Shown here: positions 8,269-17,446 of the stretch, piece by piece
Position numbering within the stretch: the stretch's first letter is position 1
Layout of the letters: each line of letters opens with the position of its first letter
Origin: Rhodococcus zopfii NBRC 100606 = JCM 9919
GTDB lineage: Bacteria; Actinomycetota; Actinomycetes; Mycobacteriales; Mycobacteriaceae
Assembly: GCF_001895025.1 (NCBI RefSeq)
Contig: NZ_BCXI01000053.1
Span: 1-46,888, forward strand
Direction: 5' to 3'
DNA: 46,888 bases
Translations under genes and position numbers: made by a program
The notes under the pieces: generated by a model
What the model saw: only the letters and a program-made list of their open reading frames with translations
Told to the model about the DNA's origin: nothing
The model's database searches: none

Positions 8269-9413
8269 CGAATCCGGTGGATGTACAGCGCAGCGGCCGC
8301 GGCCCTTGTTGGCACGCACAGCTTCTTCAAGATGTGTTTCACGTGGGACTTCACGGTGCCCTCGGCTATTACCAGCGTACGAGCGATCTGGTTGTTGGTC
8401 GCTCCCGTGGCGATATGCGACAGAATCTCGCGCTCACGCACTGTCAAGATCGCAGGGAACCCCGCCGGGGACGGATCGGCGACGAGTTGTCGAGAATGTG
8501 GAGCCGGACCGTCGGGCCGCCTCCTACGAAGGCCCGCCTCCACCTTCTCGATGCGTTCGAGTTGCGCATCGGTGGCATCGAAGGACGCAGCCAGTCGAGT
8601 TCGCTGCGCACTGATCCGCTCCCGCAGCACCGCCTGCTCGTAGATCAAGGCGAAGAATGTGGCGAAGGCATCCAGCCTGTCCCGATCGTCCGAATCCAGT
8701 CGATCCTCTCCGCCGGCTCGATCGGCATGGATGAGTCCGATCGCCTTCCCTCGCGAAACCAACGGCACGGCCGTATACGACGAACAGTGCGCTGCTACAA
8801 CAAGTTCCTTCAATGTGCGTTCGTCCTTCAGCGGAGCGAGTACCAGCGCCGGAATGCGCCGGCGCACGAGCTCGGTCTCCAGCGGTGCATCGACCAGGGA
8901 GAACTCGGCGCTATCGACGAAGTCGGTGAAATCGAATGGCGAGTCGCGAAACTCAGGATCAACGTGAAGTCGCCGCGGGCGCCATGCCGAGCCGCTGATC
9001 GCCGAGATCATTGCCCGGTTGAACGGCAACTCCGAACAAACGACCTCGGGCACCGCCTGGACCATATCGACTGCCGAAAGGTGGCGAAGTACGGTTGCGG
9101 CGGCGTGCACTGCGCGCAATTCGCCGGCCCTGCGGACCGCTGCACACTCGGCGTGCAGTTCCTCGAGTTCTTCGATGCGGACGAGCACGTGGCAGGCGTC
9201 GCTGATATCGGAATCCGGTAGCCGTTCGGACGCCAGTGCACCGGTGAGCGTGCATCTCGTATCAGCGAGCGCACGCCGAACATCCCCCGGATAGGATTGC
9301 GGAGGATCCTGCCCGAGGATTCTCGCCGCTACGTTCAAGAGGTCGTACGCCTGCCGAGCAAGCCCACGTTCCTGCGCTCCCTCTGCTTGTATCGCTCGAG
9401 TCATTCCGATCAT
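8265..9413 (-). CDS. LuxR-type transcriptional regulator, paralogue
   Basis: About 382 residues with the same plan as the downstream gene: N-terminal helical region, GAF-like middle (about 105-270; PFNRAMISAISGSAW, YTAVPLVSRGKAIGLIHADRA) and C-terminal LuxR DNA-binding domain with LTVREREILSHIATGATNNQ and the TVKSHVKHILKKL helix. I chose the ATG at 9413 because GGAG lies four bases upstream; the frame stays open to a GTG at 9482 with no ribosome site. The tandem pair overlaps as GTGA, which suggests matched amounts and possibly heterodimers. A regulator of this type often responds to hydrophobic or aromatic ligands, but no ligand can be read here. Confidence 0.86.
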   Translation of the reverse strand: MIGMTRAIQAEGAQERGLARQAYDLLNVAARILGQDPPQSYPGDVRRALADTRCTLTGALASERLPDSDISDACHVLVRIEELEELHAECAAVRRAGELRAVHAAATVLRHLSAVDMVQAVPEVVCSELPFNRAMISAISGSAWRPRRLHVDPEFRDSPFDFTDFVDSAEFSLVDAPLETELVRRRIPALVLAPLKDERTLKELVVAAHCSSYTAVPLVSRGKAIGLIHADRAGGEDRLDSDDRDRLDAFATFFALIYEQAVLRERISAQRTRLAASFDATDAQLERIEKVEAGLRRRRPDGPAPHSRQLVADPSPAGFPAILTVREREILSHIATGATNNQIARTLVIAEGTVKSHVKHILKKLCVPTRAAAAALYIHRIR

Positions 9414-9743
9414 TGCGCTCCGTAGTTGGGCCGTCCCATACGCACTCTGTGCGTCCGTGCCGACGACACGCTTACCGACCACCGGCTGTTGTGACTCGAA
9501 TCACTAAACACGAACACTCGATGTCGAGCAAGTCGGCACGAGCCCGTCCATGCTCGCGAAGAGGGGCGCTGACCTCGATCTTTCTTGAGTCCGGTGTGTC
9601 GGCCTGGGCGTCTTCGGATTGGGTGTGGAGAACGTGGAATTGGTGTGCGGCCACGGTCTGTCGCCCGACACCTCGAGTGACGTCGGGGTCCACTGCCCCG
9701 AATGCGTGAGGTCCTTTCGTTCGGTCGGATACGTTCTGGCTGT
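9414..9743. other. Intergenic stretch without a recognised gene
   Basis: About 330 bases between the LuxR pair and the IS1380-type remnant. Short open frames on both strands show no family resemblance. The first 60-90 bases should hold the promoter of the LuxR pair reading leftwards. The rest may be decayed flank of the old insertion sequence. Confidence 0.5.
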
Positions 9744-10540
9744 TCAGGCCGGTGCGGGCAGCGCGTCGAGTCGGTCCAGTGCTGCGGTGGGGACCTCGAC
9801 CGAGGGTGCCCGGCCGGCGAGATCAACCACGGTGCGGCGGGCGTGACGGGTGATCCGCCCGGCGATCGACCACAGTCGCAACCGCATACGTTCCGGTTCC
9901 CAACACCGGGCTGGATGATCGATGAGGGGCCAGTATCTGGGTCCAGGCGACGAGCTCACACGCCAGCTGCACGATCGCCAACCAGATCCTGTTCTGATCG
10001 AAACCCGTGCAACGGAAGGTTCTGCAAACCAGTGACTTTCGCCGCCCGAGTCCAGTCTTCGCACCGAGCCCGCCGCCGGTGCCGCAACTCCAGGTCGGGA
10101 ACCTGATCACCACGAGTGTTGGTGACGAACGCGATCAGGCGCAGGCCGTCGCGGTCGGTGAACCGCAACTGAGCTCCCGGATACGGCTTTCCTTCCGGAC
10201 GATGATTCGCATCCCTTCGGCCAGGTGGACACGTCGAGCAGATCAGTGATCTCGGTGACCCAGGTACCGTCGCGGACCTGCCCGTCGGCGTCGTAGGCCG
10301 GGGTCCGCGCCTGTTCGGGAACCAGCTCGATCGCCTCGGCGAGGGTGTCGGTCAACCCGAACCCGACCAGCTACGAGAGCCTGCGCTTGTTCAGATATTC
10401 GATCAGTTGGTGGCTGCCGCCAGCCCCTCGATACGCACCAGTGCTTTCTTCCCTACCCGGTACGTCGGGTCGAACGGCAACTGGGCCAGGGCCTCAGCGA
10501 TGGGTACGACGGACACCACGGGAAGATTCTCGGTTGCGAC
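9744..10540 (-). pseudogene. IS1380-family transposase remnant, frameshifted
   Basis: Read leftwards, consecutive fragments in different frames rebuild the C-terminal two thirds of an IS1380-type DDE transposase: FDPTYRVGKKALVR (about 10470), then LTDTLAEAIELVPEQ with AYDADGQVRDGTWVTEITDL (10260-10350), then LRFTDRDGLRLIAFVTNTRG and DLELRHRRRARCED (about 10080-10170), then LPLHGFDQNRIWLAIVQLAC (about 9980), then LRLWSIAGRITRHARRTVVD up to the stop near 9744. At least three frame changes and loss of the N-terminal part show it is dead. The 5' limit is approximate. Terminal repeats were not identified. Confidence 0.8.
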
Positions 10541-10865
10541 CACGAAAAATTCGATGTCGACCCCCTCGACGGCTCCGTGGGACCGAGGCCCCTCGACTCC
10601 GCCCTGGCCGACTGGTGTTGCACCTTCGGCTGGAATAGGCAGACCGTCTACAGGATCTTCGAGTTCGCCCTGTCCCGATCGTCGGCATACTCCTATCACC
10701 CCACGGCGACGTAGCGCACTCGCGACCGAGTGGGGTGCACCATGATCACGAAATCGTTTTCTTGCACACAGCTGTTCGGAACAGACACTCGTAATCATGC
10801 ATGCAGTATGTATGTTTCAATCAGGTGTGCCGGGAGCATAAATCGCCTGTTGAAGTAAATCGATC
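10541..10865. other. Intergenic stretch upstream of the sensor kinase
   Basis: About 325 bases. The left part may be further decayed IS1380-type sequence in no readable frame. From about 10790 the sequence becomes AT-richer (repeated ATGCATGCAGTATG-like words) and leads into the kinase promoter. No gene seen. Confidence 0.5.
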
Positions 10866-10894
10866 TTGACTACCCGACCACCGGTGCCTACTAT
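10866..10894 (+). promoter_or_regulatory. SigA-like promoter of the NIT-type sensor kinase
   Basis: TTGACT at 10866-10871 and TACTAT at 10889-10894 are separated by exactly 17 bases, close to the actinobacterial housekeeping consensus. Transcription would start near 10901, giving a leader of about 115 bases before the kinase ATG. Confidence 0.7.
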
Positions 10895-11017
10895 TCTGCG
10901 AGCTCGCAGAAAGCTATGCGTGCCACATCAATTCGCTGGTATCCGGCATCGTCACAGGTTCGAGTCGCCGGCGGCGTGCGTTTGTCCCCCGCTCCCGTGA
11001 AAGGGCCCGATTCTGTG

Positions 11018-12946
11018 ATGACCCCTGCCGAATCTCGGCGCACCCGTCCCCAAGACTGGGGCGTGCGCACGAAAGCAGCCGTGATCGTCGCCGTACCGTT
11101 GCTCGTCCTGGGCGGGTTCGGCGGCGTGCAGATCGCGAACGAGGCACAGCGGGCCTCCCGCACCGCGACGCTCGCCGAGCAGATCGCAGCCCTTCCCACG
11201 ATCATGCGATACGCCACCAGTATCGGAGCGACCGTCGGGGTGTCCGAATTCGGCCTGTCGCTGGACAAGAACAACGCGGTCTTCGTCGACGACACCGGAC
11301 CGATCGAGGCCCTCGCCCGGCGGAAGGACCTCGACCCGGCGGTGTCCGAGGGGATCGGACGGATCCTGGCCGACGGCCGAGAACTGATCCGCGCCGCCGC
11401 GATGCCCGGCACTGCCGTGCCGGCGCGAATCGAGCAGATGCGGGCCTTCGGCATGCAGGTCCAACACACGGTGCGCCTGTTGGTCGATCAGGCCGAAAAC
11501 ACTGATGCACTCTACGAATCCGGGCGCCTGCTGGACCTGTGGCAGGCACGCCTGATGCCGTTCGACCAGGCCGCTGCATTCACCCAGCCTGTCGCAGCCT
11601 CGGATCAGGGCCGTCATATGCTCGAGACCGCGTTCGCCTCGGAGCGTGCCGTCCTCGCGGCACTACGCGGTGACGAGGAGGACCAACAGGCCCTCGCAGA
11701 CCTACGCGAGGTTGTCGAGAACCGGCATGCGCTGCTGCTGAACCCGACCACCTCCGCAACGCGCACAGCAGATCTGACCGCGTCGCTGCTGGCCGGTGTG
11801 GAAGCCGGCGATCGACTTCTCGACGCGTCGGTCGGCCGCATCGTCACCACGCTGAACGAGGAGCGCGATGCCGCCCGGCAGGCGGCGATCAGCAACGCCG
11901 TTCTCATCGCCGTCGCCGTCGCCTGCGCGGTCGCGGTCACCCTGGCCATGACCAAACTGCTCGTCTCCGCGCTGCGGCGACTGCGCGACGACACCGCCCG
12001 CGCCGCCTACCACGACCTGCCCGCGGCGGTCACCGCGATCCGTGCCGGCACCGACCCCACCACCGTCGCGATCGCCCCGATCGGCGTCGACACCGACGAG
12101 GAGATCGGGCAGGTCGCCCGCGCTGTCGACGGCATGAACACCCAGGCCGTGCTGCTGGCGGCCGAACAGGCCGCACTACGCCGCCAGATCACCACCATGC
12201 TCGAAACCCTCGCCCGGCGTAACCGCTCGCTGGTGGATCGGCAGCTGGCACTGATCGAGACGCTCGAATTCAAGGAACGTGACCCGGAGCGGTTGCAGAA
12301 CCTGTTCGAACTCGATCACCTGGCCGCGCGCATGCGCCGCACCGGCGAGTCGCTGCTGGTGCTGGCCGGCACCCGCAGCCGGCGCGCATCCCGCCCGGCG
12401 ACACCGCTCGAGGACGTGATGCGGGCATCGGTGTCGCAGGTCGAGAACTACGAGCGGGTACGCCTCGGTGCGGTACCACCGGTCACCCTGGTCGGCAGCG
12501 TCGTCGACGACCTGATCCACCTGCTCACCGAGCTTCTGGACAATGCGCTGCGGGCGTCGGATCCGGCCACGTCGGTGATGTTCCTGGTGTCCCCGGCAGT
12601 GGAGGGCGGGTTGCTGCTCGAGATCGTCGACCGGGGTGTCGGGATACCGGCGGTGGAGCTGGAACGGGCCAACCACCGGCTCGCCGAGGGCGCCGAAACG
12701 GATGCGCAGGCGACGCGGCACATGGGGCTGTATGTGGTGGGGCGGGTCGCGCAGCGGCACGGGCTGGGAGTGCGTCTTCGTGCCACCATCGAGGCCGGCG
12801 CTGCCCGAGGAGTCACTGCGAGCGTCTACCTACCCTCAGCCGTGGTTTCCGGGTCGGGCACCGAAGTCGCCTGCAGCACGGTTCAGAGACCTCGCCGACT
12901 ACCCGACTTCGGCCTGATCGACAACGGCACGCACCACTCGCGGTGA
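11018..12946 (+). CDS. NIT-type sensor histidine kinase (conservon style)
   Basis: About 642 residues. Membrane helix 1 is about residues 17-37, an extracytoplasmic helical sensor resembling the nitrate/nitrite-sensing NIT domain spans about 40-285, helix 2 about 289-312, then a HAMP-like linker. A dimerisation region has a candidate phospho-histidine in LDHLAARMRR (about 432). The ATPase domain has LLTELLDNALRAS, IVDRGVGIP and HMGLYVVGRVAQRHG. The start is ATG 11018 or the GTG just before it, behind AAAGGG. Kinases of this class are usually followed by roadblock/LC7, DUF742 and GTPase genes (a conservon); here none follows and an IS5 element lies 90 bases downstream. It is intact but orphaned in this window. 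Confidence 0.88.
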   Translation: MTPAESRRTRPQDWGVRTKAAVIVAVPLLVLGGFGGVQIANEAQRASRTATLAEQIAALPTIMRYATSIGATVGVSEFGLSLDKNNAVFVDDTGPIEALARRKDLDPAVSEGIGRILADGRELIRAAAMPGTAVPARIEQMRAFGMQVQHTVRLLVDQAENTDALYESGRLLDLWQARLMPFDQAAAFTQPVAASDQGRHMLETAFASERAVLAALRGDEEDQQALADLREVVENRHALLLNPTTSATRTADLTASLLAGVEAGDRLLDASVGRIVTTLNEERDAARQAAISNAVLIAVAVACAVAVTLAMTKLLVSALRRLRDDTARAAYHDLPAAVTAIRAGTDPTTVAIAPIGVDTDEEIGQVARAVDGMNTQAVLLAAEQAALRRQITTMLETLARRNRSLVDRQLALIETLEFKERDPERLQNLFELDHLAARMRRTGESLLVLAGTRSRRASRPATPLEDVMRASVSQVENYERVRLGAVPPVTLVGSVVDDLIHLLTELLDNALRASDPATSVMFLVSPAVEGGLLLEIVDRGVGIPAVELERANHRLAEGAETDAQATRHMGLYVVGRVAQRHGLGVRLRATIEAGAARGVTASVYLPSAVVSGSGTEVACSTVQRPRRLPDFGLIDNGTHHSR

Positions 12947-12977
12947 CATCCCCGGTTCCGCTGGACGAGGGGTTCTG

Positions 12978-12995
12978 GTCTTCCGCAAGGAAGAC
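12978..12995 (+). terminator. Small hairpin after the sensor kinase gene
   Basis: Seven-base arms GTCTTCC and GGAAGAC close a GCAA tetraloop 31 bases after the stop. No T-run follows, so it is only a weak terminator candidate. Confidence 0.4.
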
Positions 12996-13037
12996 GCAGA
13001 CAATCGCGAAACCCTCGCTAGTAGACCGTCGCAGCTA

Positions 13038-13988
13038 GAGCGTGTCTCCTAAATGGGAACGGCTGCATCAGCGACACTGGGCGTCGTGTCACGTACCGAG
13101 TACCTCACCGATGCCCAGTGGTCGTTGATCGAACCACTGCTGCCCTCCTCCGACGGTCGGCGAGGCCGCCCGTTCCGTGACAACCGACGAGTCGTCGAAG
13201 GCATCGTCTACCGCTACCGGGCCGGCATCGCCTGGCGTGACCTACCAGCGGAATTCGGCCCGTGGCAGACGATCTGGAAGCGTCACCGCCGATACGCCGG
13301 CGACGGAACCTGGGACAGGGTGATGGCTGCGCTGCTTGCCCATGCCGATGCGAACGGCCTGGTCGATTGGGCGGTCTCGGTGGACTCGACGATCTGCCGG
13401 GCCCACCAGCACGGCACCAACCTCCCGCGGCACACAGGGGGATCTGTCGAATTACACGAATCTGCTCGCTGAGCCCGCCGACCACGCACTGGGCCGTTCC
13501 CGGGGCGGACTCGGCACCAAGATCCATCAAGTCTCCGACGGAAACGGTCGGCCTCTGGTGCTGCTGATCGGCCCAGGTCAGGCGGGTGACTCACCGATGT
13601 TTCCGATCCTGATGCAGGCGTTGTCCGTACCGCGGGTCGGGCCCGGCCGACCACGAACCCGACCGGACGCGGTGCTCGGCGACAAGGCTTACTCGTCGAA
13701 ATCCAACCGGGCCTTGCTGCGATCGCGGGGCATCGAAGCGGTCATCGCCGAACCGGACGACCAGCGGCGAAACCGACTACGTCGCGGCAGTCGTGGTGGT
13801 CGTCCGGTCCGGTTCGATGCCGACAAGTACAAGGGCCGCAATGTCGTCGAGCGTTCCTTCGCCGGCATCAAGCAGTGGCGGGGATTGGCCACCCGCTACG
13901 ACAAACTCGCCCTCACCTACCGAGCGGGTGTGCTGCTATCGGCGGTGTGCGCCTGGCTCAAGCACCTCGCGAATTAGGAGACATGCTC
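13038..13988 (+). mobile_element. IS5-family insertion sequence (IS427-group-like)
   Basis: The ends are inverted repeats: GAGCGTGTCTCCTAA at the left and the reverse of GAGCATGTCTCCTAA at the right, one mismatch. A TA dinucleotide flanks both ends (13036-13037 and 13989-13990), as expected for a 2-base target duplication in this group. The element is about 951 bases and holds one transposase gene split over two frames. It is inserted exactly at the 3' end of the neighbouring IS630-type transposase remnant. Confidence 0.88.
13053..13977 (+). CDS. IS5-family transposase, two overlapping frames
   Basis: The first frame (13053-13472; a GTG at 13086 is the likelier start) carries YLTDAQWSLIEPLLP, RYRAGIAWRDLPAEFGPW and the first DDE aspartate in VSVDSTICRAHQH. 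The second frame (to 13977) carries HALGRSRGGLGTKIHQVSDG, the second aspartate in VLGDKAYSS and the glutamate in NVVERSFAGIKQWR. The switch point is a run of five G at 13437-13441; removing one G would fuse the frames. It may be programmed slippage, a natural one-base mutation or a sequencing error. Inverted repeats look intact, so the element could be active if the frame switch works. Confidence 0.85.
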
Positions 13989-14962
13989 TAAGTCTTGGGA
14001 TATAGGTGGCGGAGTTTGATGCGGGCGTCGTCGGTGGTGAAGTGCCACCGGACCTGGCGTTGATCGGCATTGGTCTGCCGTTGCCAGGCAGCGAGTTCGG
14101 CGCCCAGGGTCTCGAGGCCCTCGATGCGCCGGTCCAGACACTGACGGGTCAGCACCGAGAGCTCGATCTCGGCGATGTTGAGCCACGAGCCGTGTTTGGG
14201 AGTGTGGTCTCGAGCCGCTGCGCGAGCGCGAACGCCTCGGCCGGCTCGAAGGCCTCGTAGAGCGATCCGATGCCGTGAGTGTTGAGGTTGTCCATCACCA
14301 GCACCACCCTCTCCGCGTCCGGGTAGTCCACGCACAGTAGCTCTTTGACCTGTCGGGCCCAGTCGACCTTGGTGCGCCGGGGCTGGGCATCGACACGTCG
14401 CCAGCCGGCCAGAGGCTCGACCCAGCAGAAGATCGAGCAGGTCCCGTGCCGCACGTACTCCGAATCCTCTCGCCGGTCGCGGCCCGGGGCTGCCGGGATC
14501 GGGGCGCGAGCATGGGTCAGCAACTGATAGGGCTTCTCGTCCATGCACACCACCGGGCGAGAGGGATCGTGGCAGCGGGCGTAGACCGACAGGACCTCTT
14601 CCATCCGGGCTGCGAACTCCGCGTTCGCCTTTGGTGGGGTGGTCCAGCACTTCTTCAGGTGAGGACGAAGTTTCGTTCTTTTAAGATCCGGCCGATGGTC
14701 GAGTGGTCCAGGTAGGGGATGTCGTCGACCAGGGCGACGTGCTTCTCCAGCAGTCGCAGCGACCACCGCGCGTGTCCCCGCCGGGGGCTGTGTGCACGCC
14801 AACGCAATCAACCTGGCCTCGATCTCTCCGGTGATCTGCGACGGAACGGTGGGAGGTCGCGCCCCTTGCGCCCGATCGTGGCTTCCACGTCCTGACCGGT
14901 TTCAGCGAACCGCTTGGCCGCCAGTCGCACCGTCTCATCAAAGACTCCCAGCCCTGCTGCGA
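13988..14962 (-). pseudogene. IS630-family transposase remnant, frameshifted
   Basis: Read leftwards the pieces are: [20 protein letters not shown] (N-terminal helix-turn-helix zone, about 14880-14950), [20 protein letters not shown] (about 14700-14760), then a long piece with [17 protein letters not shown], the catalytic [12 protein letters not shown] and [11 protein letters not shown], then after another frame change [20 protein letters not shown] and KLRHLYPKT. These are the hallmark blocks of IS630 transposases, but at least two frameshifts break them. The TAG stop uses the last base of the IS5 terminal repeat plus its TA target site, so IS5 inserted into the tail of this gene. Inactive. 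Confidence 0.82.
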
Positions 14963-15271
14963 TCACCTTGACCATGCTCGGCGATCCGGTCCCGATGCAT
15001 CCGGACCGCCCGTTCCTGCGTCTCGACGTCCACTTTCTTGTGCAGACATACCAGCATTCTCCGTGTTGGATCAGAATCCTCCACCTCGCCCAGAACGGTT
15101 CACTGATGATCAGCCCCGCACTCAGGCAGCGGGCTCGGCCGACGCGGGTTGCAACTTCTTCATCGTCCAGTTGGTGTGTCCGAATGCGCTACATCACAGC
15201 GCTCGCGGTGCACTGAATGCTGGAGGTCACAGAGCAAGGCAGTCGTTCGGACATGTCGATCAGGAGAAATC
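14963..15271. other. Intergenic stretch upstream of the flavin monooxygenase
   Basis: About 310 bases. The leftward strand near 14965-15045 encodes VDVETQERAVRMHRDRIAEH, which vaguely resembles the first residues of an IS3-type OrfA, but the frame ends at once; I treat it as possible mobile-element debris. The right half must contain the promoter of the monooxygenase. A ribosome site AGGAG lies at 15262-15266. No clear -35/-10 pair and no copy of the 17-base block motif were found. Confidence 0.45.
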
Positions 15272-16435
15272 ATGGGTAACCCTCGCGCAACCGTCGAATT
15301 CGGAGCCTTCCTCGCACCGTGGCATAAGGTCGAGACGGATGCGAACACCGCAATTCACCAGGATCTGGCACTCGTCGAGCACATGGACAAGCTCGGCTTT
15401 GCGGAGTTCTGGATCGGCGAACACCATTCCGGCGGTGTGGAGATCGTGTCGTCGCCGGAGATGTTCCTTGCTGCCGCTGCGCAGCGTACCTCACGGATTA
15501 AGCTGGGCCTCGGCGTTGTTTCACTCCCGTACCACCACCCATTTATGGTCGCGGATCGGCTGGTTCTGCTCGACCACCTCAGCCGCGGCCGTGTCATCTT
15601 CGGAGCCGGCCCGGGCCAACTCGCGGATGACGCTCACATGATCGGCATCGACCCGGTGGAGAGCCGCCGCAAGATGGAACAGGCCTTCGATGTCATCCAT
15701 CGTCTGCTCGACGGCGAGACGGTCACCGAAGAGACCGACTGGTACAAAATCCAGGACGCGTACCTGCATGTCGCCCCGTACTCCAACATCGAGAAGGCAG
15801 TCACCGCGACGGTGTCACCGACAGGACCGAAACTGGCCGGCAAGTACGGGGCAGGAATCCTCTCACTTGCAGCCACCAATCCGATGGGTGTGGAGCTGCT
15901 CGCGGGTCACTGGGACATTGCCGAGCAGATCGCCGCGGAGAACGGCCGTACTGTCTCTCGTGACCAGTGGCGCCTGACCGGGCTGATGCATGTGGCGGAG
16001 ACCGAGGAGCAGGCCCGAGCAGACTGCCGGCACGGTCTGCTGGACCTGATGAACTACCTCTCCCATGTCACTCCGGGATTCGAGAAGGCACCGGACGTCG
16101 ACACCCTGATCGACGCGGTCAACGAGAGCGGACTCGCTGTCATCGGAACTCCGGAGATGGCTATTGCACAAATCGAGCGGCTGCAGGAGAAGTCCGGAGG
16201 ATTCGGGAAGTTCCTCGTGCTGCACGGCGAGTGGGCGCCGCAGCCTGCCGCGCTGCGCAGCTTCGAGCTGATCGCCGAGCGGGTCGCACCCGAGTTCAAC
16301 GGCGCTCGGGCACCGCGCCAGCGCGGCTACGACCAGGTCGTGGCCAGCGACAAGGCCGGCGCGGACGCCACGGCTGCAGGCCAGGAAGCGGCTCGCAAGC
16401 AGTTCGAGGCCGAGCGCAGCGTCGCCGTGAGCTGA
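15272..16435 (+). CDS. LLM-class flavin-dependent monooxygenase, LimB-like
   Basis: A 387-residue TIM-barrel monooxygenase of the bacterial-luciferase superfamily. Visible are GAFLAPWHKVETD at the N-terminus, FAEFWIGEHHSGG (about 42-54), LGLGVVSLPYHHPFMVADRL, and RGRVIFGAGPGQLADDAHMI of the flavin site. These blocks are typical of the subgroup containing limonene 1,2-monooxygenase and monocyclic monoterpene ketone monooxygenase of Rhodococcus; the length matches what I recall for LimB. Such enzymes use reduced flavin and O2 for epoxidation or Baeyer-Villiger oxidation. The ATG is preceded by AGGAG; an open frame upstream to 15149 lacks a better start. A partner flavin reductase is encoded at 26845. 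It ends before a strong terminator and is transcribed alone. Confidence 0.88.
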   Translation: MGNPRATVEFGAFLAPWHKVETDANTAIHQDLALVEHMDKLGFAEFWIGEHHSGGVEIVSSPEMFLAAAAQRTSRIKLGLGVVSLPYHHPFMVADRLVLLDHLSRGRVIFGAGPGQLADDAHMIGIDPVESRRKMEQAFDVIHRLLDGETVTEETDWYKIQDAYLHVAPYSNIEKAVTATVSPTGPKLAGKYGAGILSLAATNPMGVELLAGHWDIAEQIAAENGRTVSRDQWRLTGLMHVAETEEQARADCRHGLLDLMNYLSHVTPGFEKAPDVDTLIDAVNESGLAVIGTPEMAIAQIERLQEKSGGFGKFLVLHGEWAPQPAALRSFELIAERVAPEFNGARAPRQRGYDQVVASDKAGADATAAGQEAARKQFEAERSVAVS

Positions 16436-16448
16436 CCCTCCGAGAACG

Positions 16449-16484
16449 GGGGCGGAGTCCGGCGTTCGTGCCGGACTCCGCCCC
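16449..16484 (+). terminator. Terminator after the LLM monooxygenase
   Basis: A perfect 15-base stem (GGGGCGGAGTCCGGC with its complement) closes a 6-base loop, 13 bases after the stop. A short T-containing tail (GTCTTC) follows. It separates the monooxygenase from the SDR-permease operon. Confidence 0.8.
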
Positions 16485-16522
16485 GTCTTCGGTTCGACGC
16501 ACGAACCGAAGGTGTAGCGAAC

Positions 16523-16537
16523 TGACACATTGTGTGA
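16523..16537. promoter_or_regulatory. Imperfect dyad upstream of the mycofactocin-type SDR
   Basis: TGACACA-T-TGTGTGA, six of seven pairs complementary, lies 60 bases before the SDR start. The half-site TGACACA also occurs in the palindrome at 20805-20826. A possible operator; no protein can be assigned. Confidence 0.35.
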
Positions 16538-16596
16538 CTCGCAGCACACCTACCGTTCGATGTGACCAAATGGTCAGGCATTGAAAGGACTGTGGA

Positions 16597-17442
16597 ATGG
16601 GAACCCTCGACGGGAAGGTCGCGCTGGTCACCGGCGGCGCACGCGGGCAGGGCCTGGCACATGCACATGCGCTGGCAAACGAAGGCGCCGACGTCGTTCT
16701 GATCGACATCTGTGAGCAGATCGACTCGGTCCAGTACGGTCTGGCGACAGAAGAAGACCTCACGCTGGCAGTCAAATCGGTTGGCGCGCTGGGCGTGCGA
16801 GTTGCCGCTCACAAGGTCGACACTCGCTCGTCGTCCGCACTCGACGCCGTAGTCTCGGAAACTGTCGCCTCATTCGGGAGTATCGACATCGTGGTGATCA
16901 ACCACGGTATCTGGACGCGTGGCGCGCTATGGGATCTGTCCGACGACGACTGGCTCGACACCATCGATGTCAATCTCAACGGGGTTTGGCGGACGCTGAA
17001 AGCGGTGGCGCCGCAACTGATCAAGCAGCGGACCGGATCGGTGATCATCACCGCATCGGTCAACGGCGTCGAAGCGCAGGCTGGCGCTTCGCACTACACC
17101 GCAGCCAAGCACGGCGCTCTAGGATTGATGAAGTCCGCGGCGTTGGAGTTCGCTCCTTACGGCGTCCGTGTCAATGCCATCCTTCCCGGATTCGTCGACA
17201 CGGCTATGACGAACTGGCAGGGCTGCTATGACATGACGGGCGGTAAGCCGGGATCAACCCGGGCCGATCACGAGGTGGCGGCGCGCCATTGGCACGCGAT
17301 AGGGGGCCTGATCGAACCTGACGAGATCAGCGGGGCTGTGGTGTTTCTCGCCTCCGATGCGGCGCGTCGGATGACCGGAGTCGAGCTTCCTGTCGACGGC
17401 GGTCACCTGGTTTTGTCCACCTTCAACCCGAATCCGAGCTGA
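16597..17442 (+). CDS. Mycofactocin-coupled SDR-family dehydrogenase
   Basis: A 281-residue short-chain dehydrogenase of the mycofactocin-associated subgroup: the cofactor motif is GGARGQGLAHAHALA rather than the usual TGxxxGIG, with the characteristic ID-C insert DICEQIDSVQYGLATEEDL after beta-2. The active site has Ser in ITASVNG and Tyr/Lys in HYTAAKHG. Members hold NAD tightly and pass electrons to the peptide redox cofactor mycofactocin, oxidising alcohols such as carveol. The permease gene starts four bases after its stop, so the two form one operon. A ribosome site (GAAAGGAC) precedes the ATG. No mycofactocin biosynthesis gene is in the window. Confidence 0.88.
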   Translation: MGTLDGKVALVTGGARGQGLAHAHALANEGADVVLIDICEQIDSVQYGLATEEDLTLAVKSVGALGVRVAAHKVDTRSSSALDAVVSETVASFGSIDIVVINHGIWTRGALWDLSDDDWLDTIDVNLNGVWRTLKAVAPQLIKQRTGSVIITASVNGVEAQAGASHYTAAKHGALGLMKSAALEFAPYGVRVNAILPGFVDTAMTNWQGCYDMTGGKPGSTRADHEVAARHWHAIGGLIEPDEISGAVVFLASDAARRMTGVELPVDGGHLVLSTFNPNPS

Positions 17443-17446
17443 TCAC

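Noticed and set aside
14963..15050. Possible IS3 OrfA fragment (ERAVRMHRDRIAEH, minus strand)
   Set aside because: Only about 20 residues resemble OrfA, and a stop follows directly. Kept as debris in the gap description, not as a gene.
16500..16596. KstR or KstR2 operator
   Set aside because: The dyads found here and at 20805 do not contain the AAC-NN-GTT or CAAG-NN-CTTG cores of those sterol-pathway repressors.
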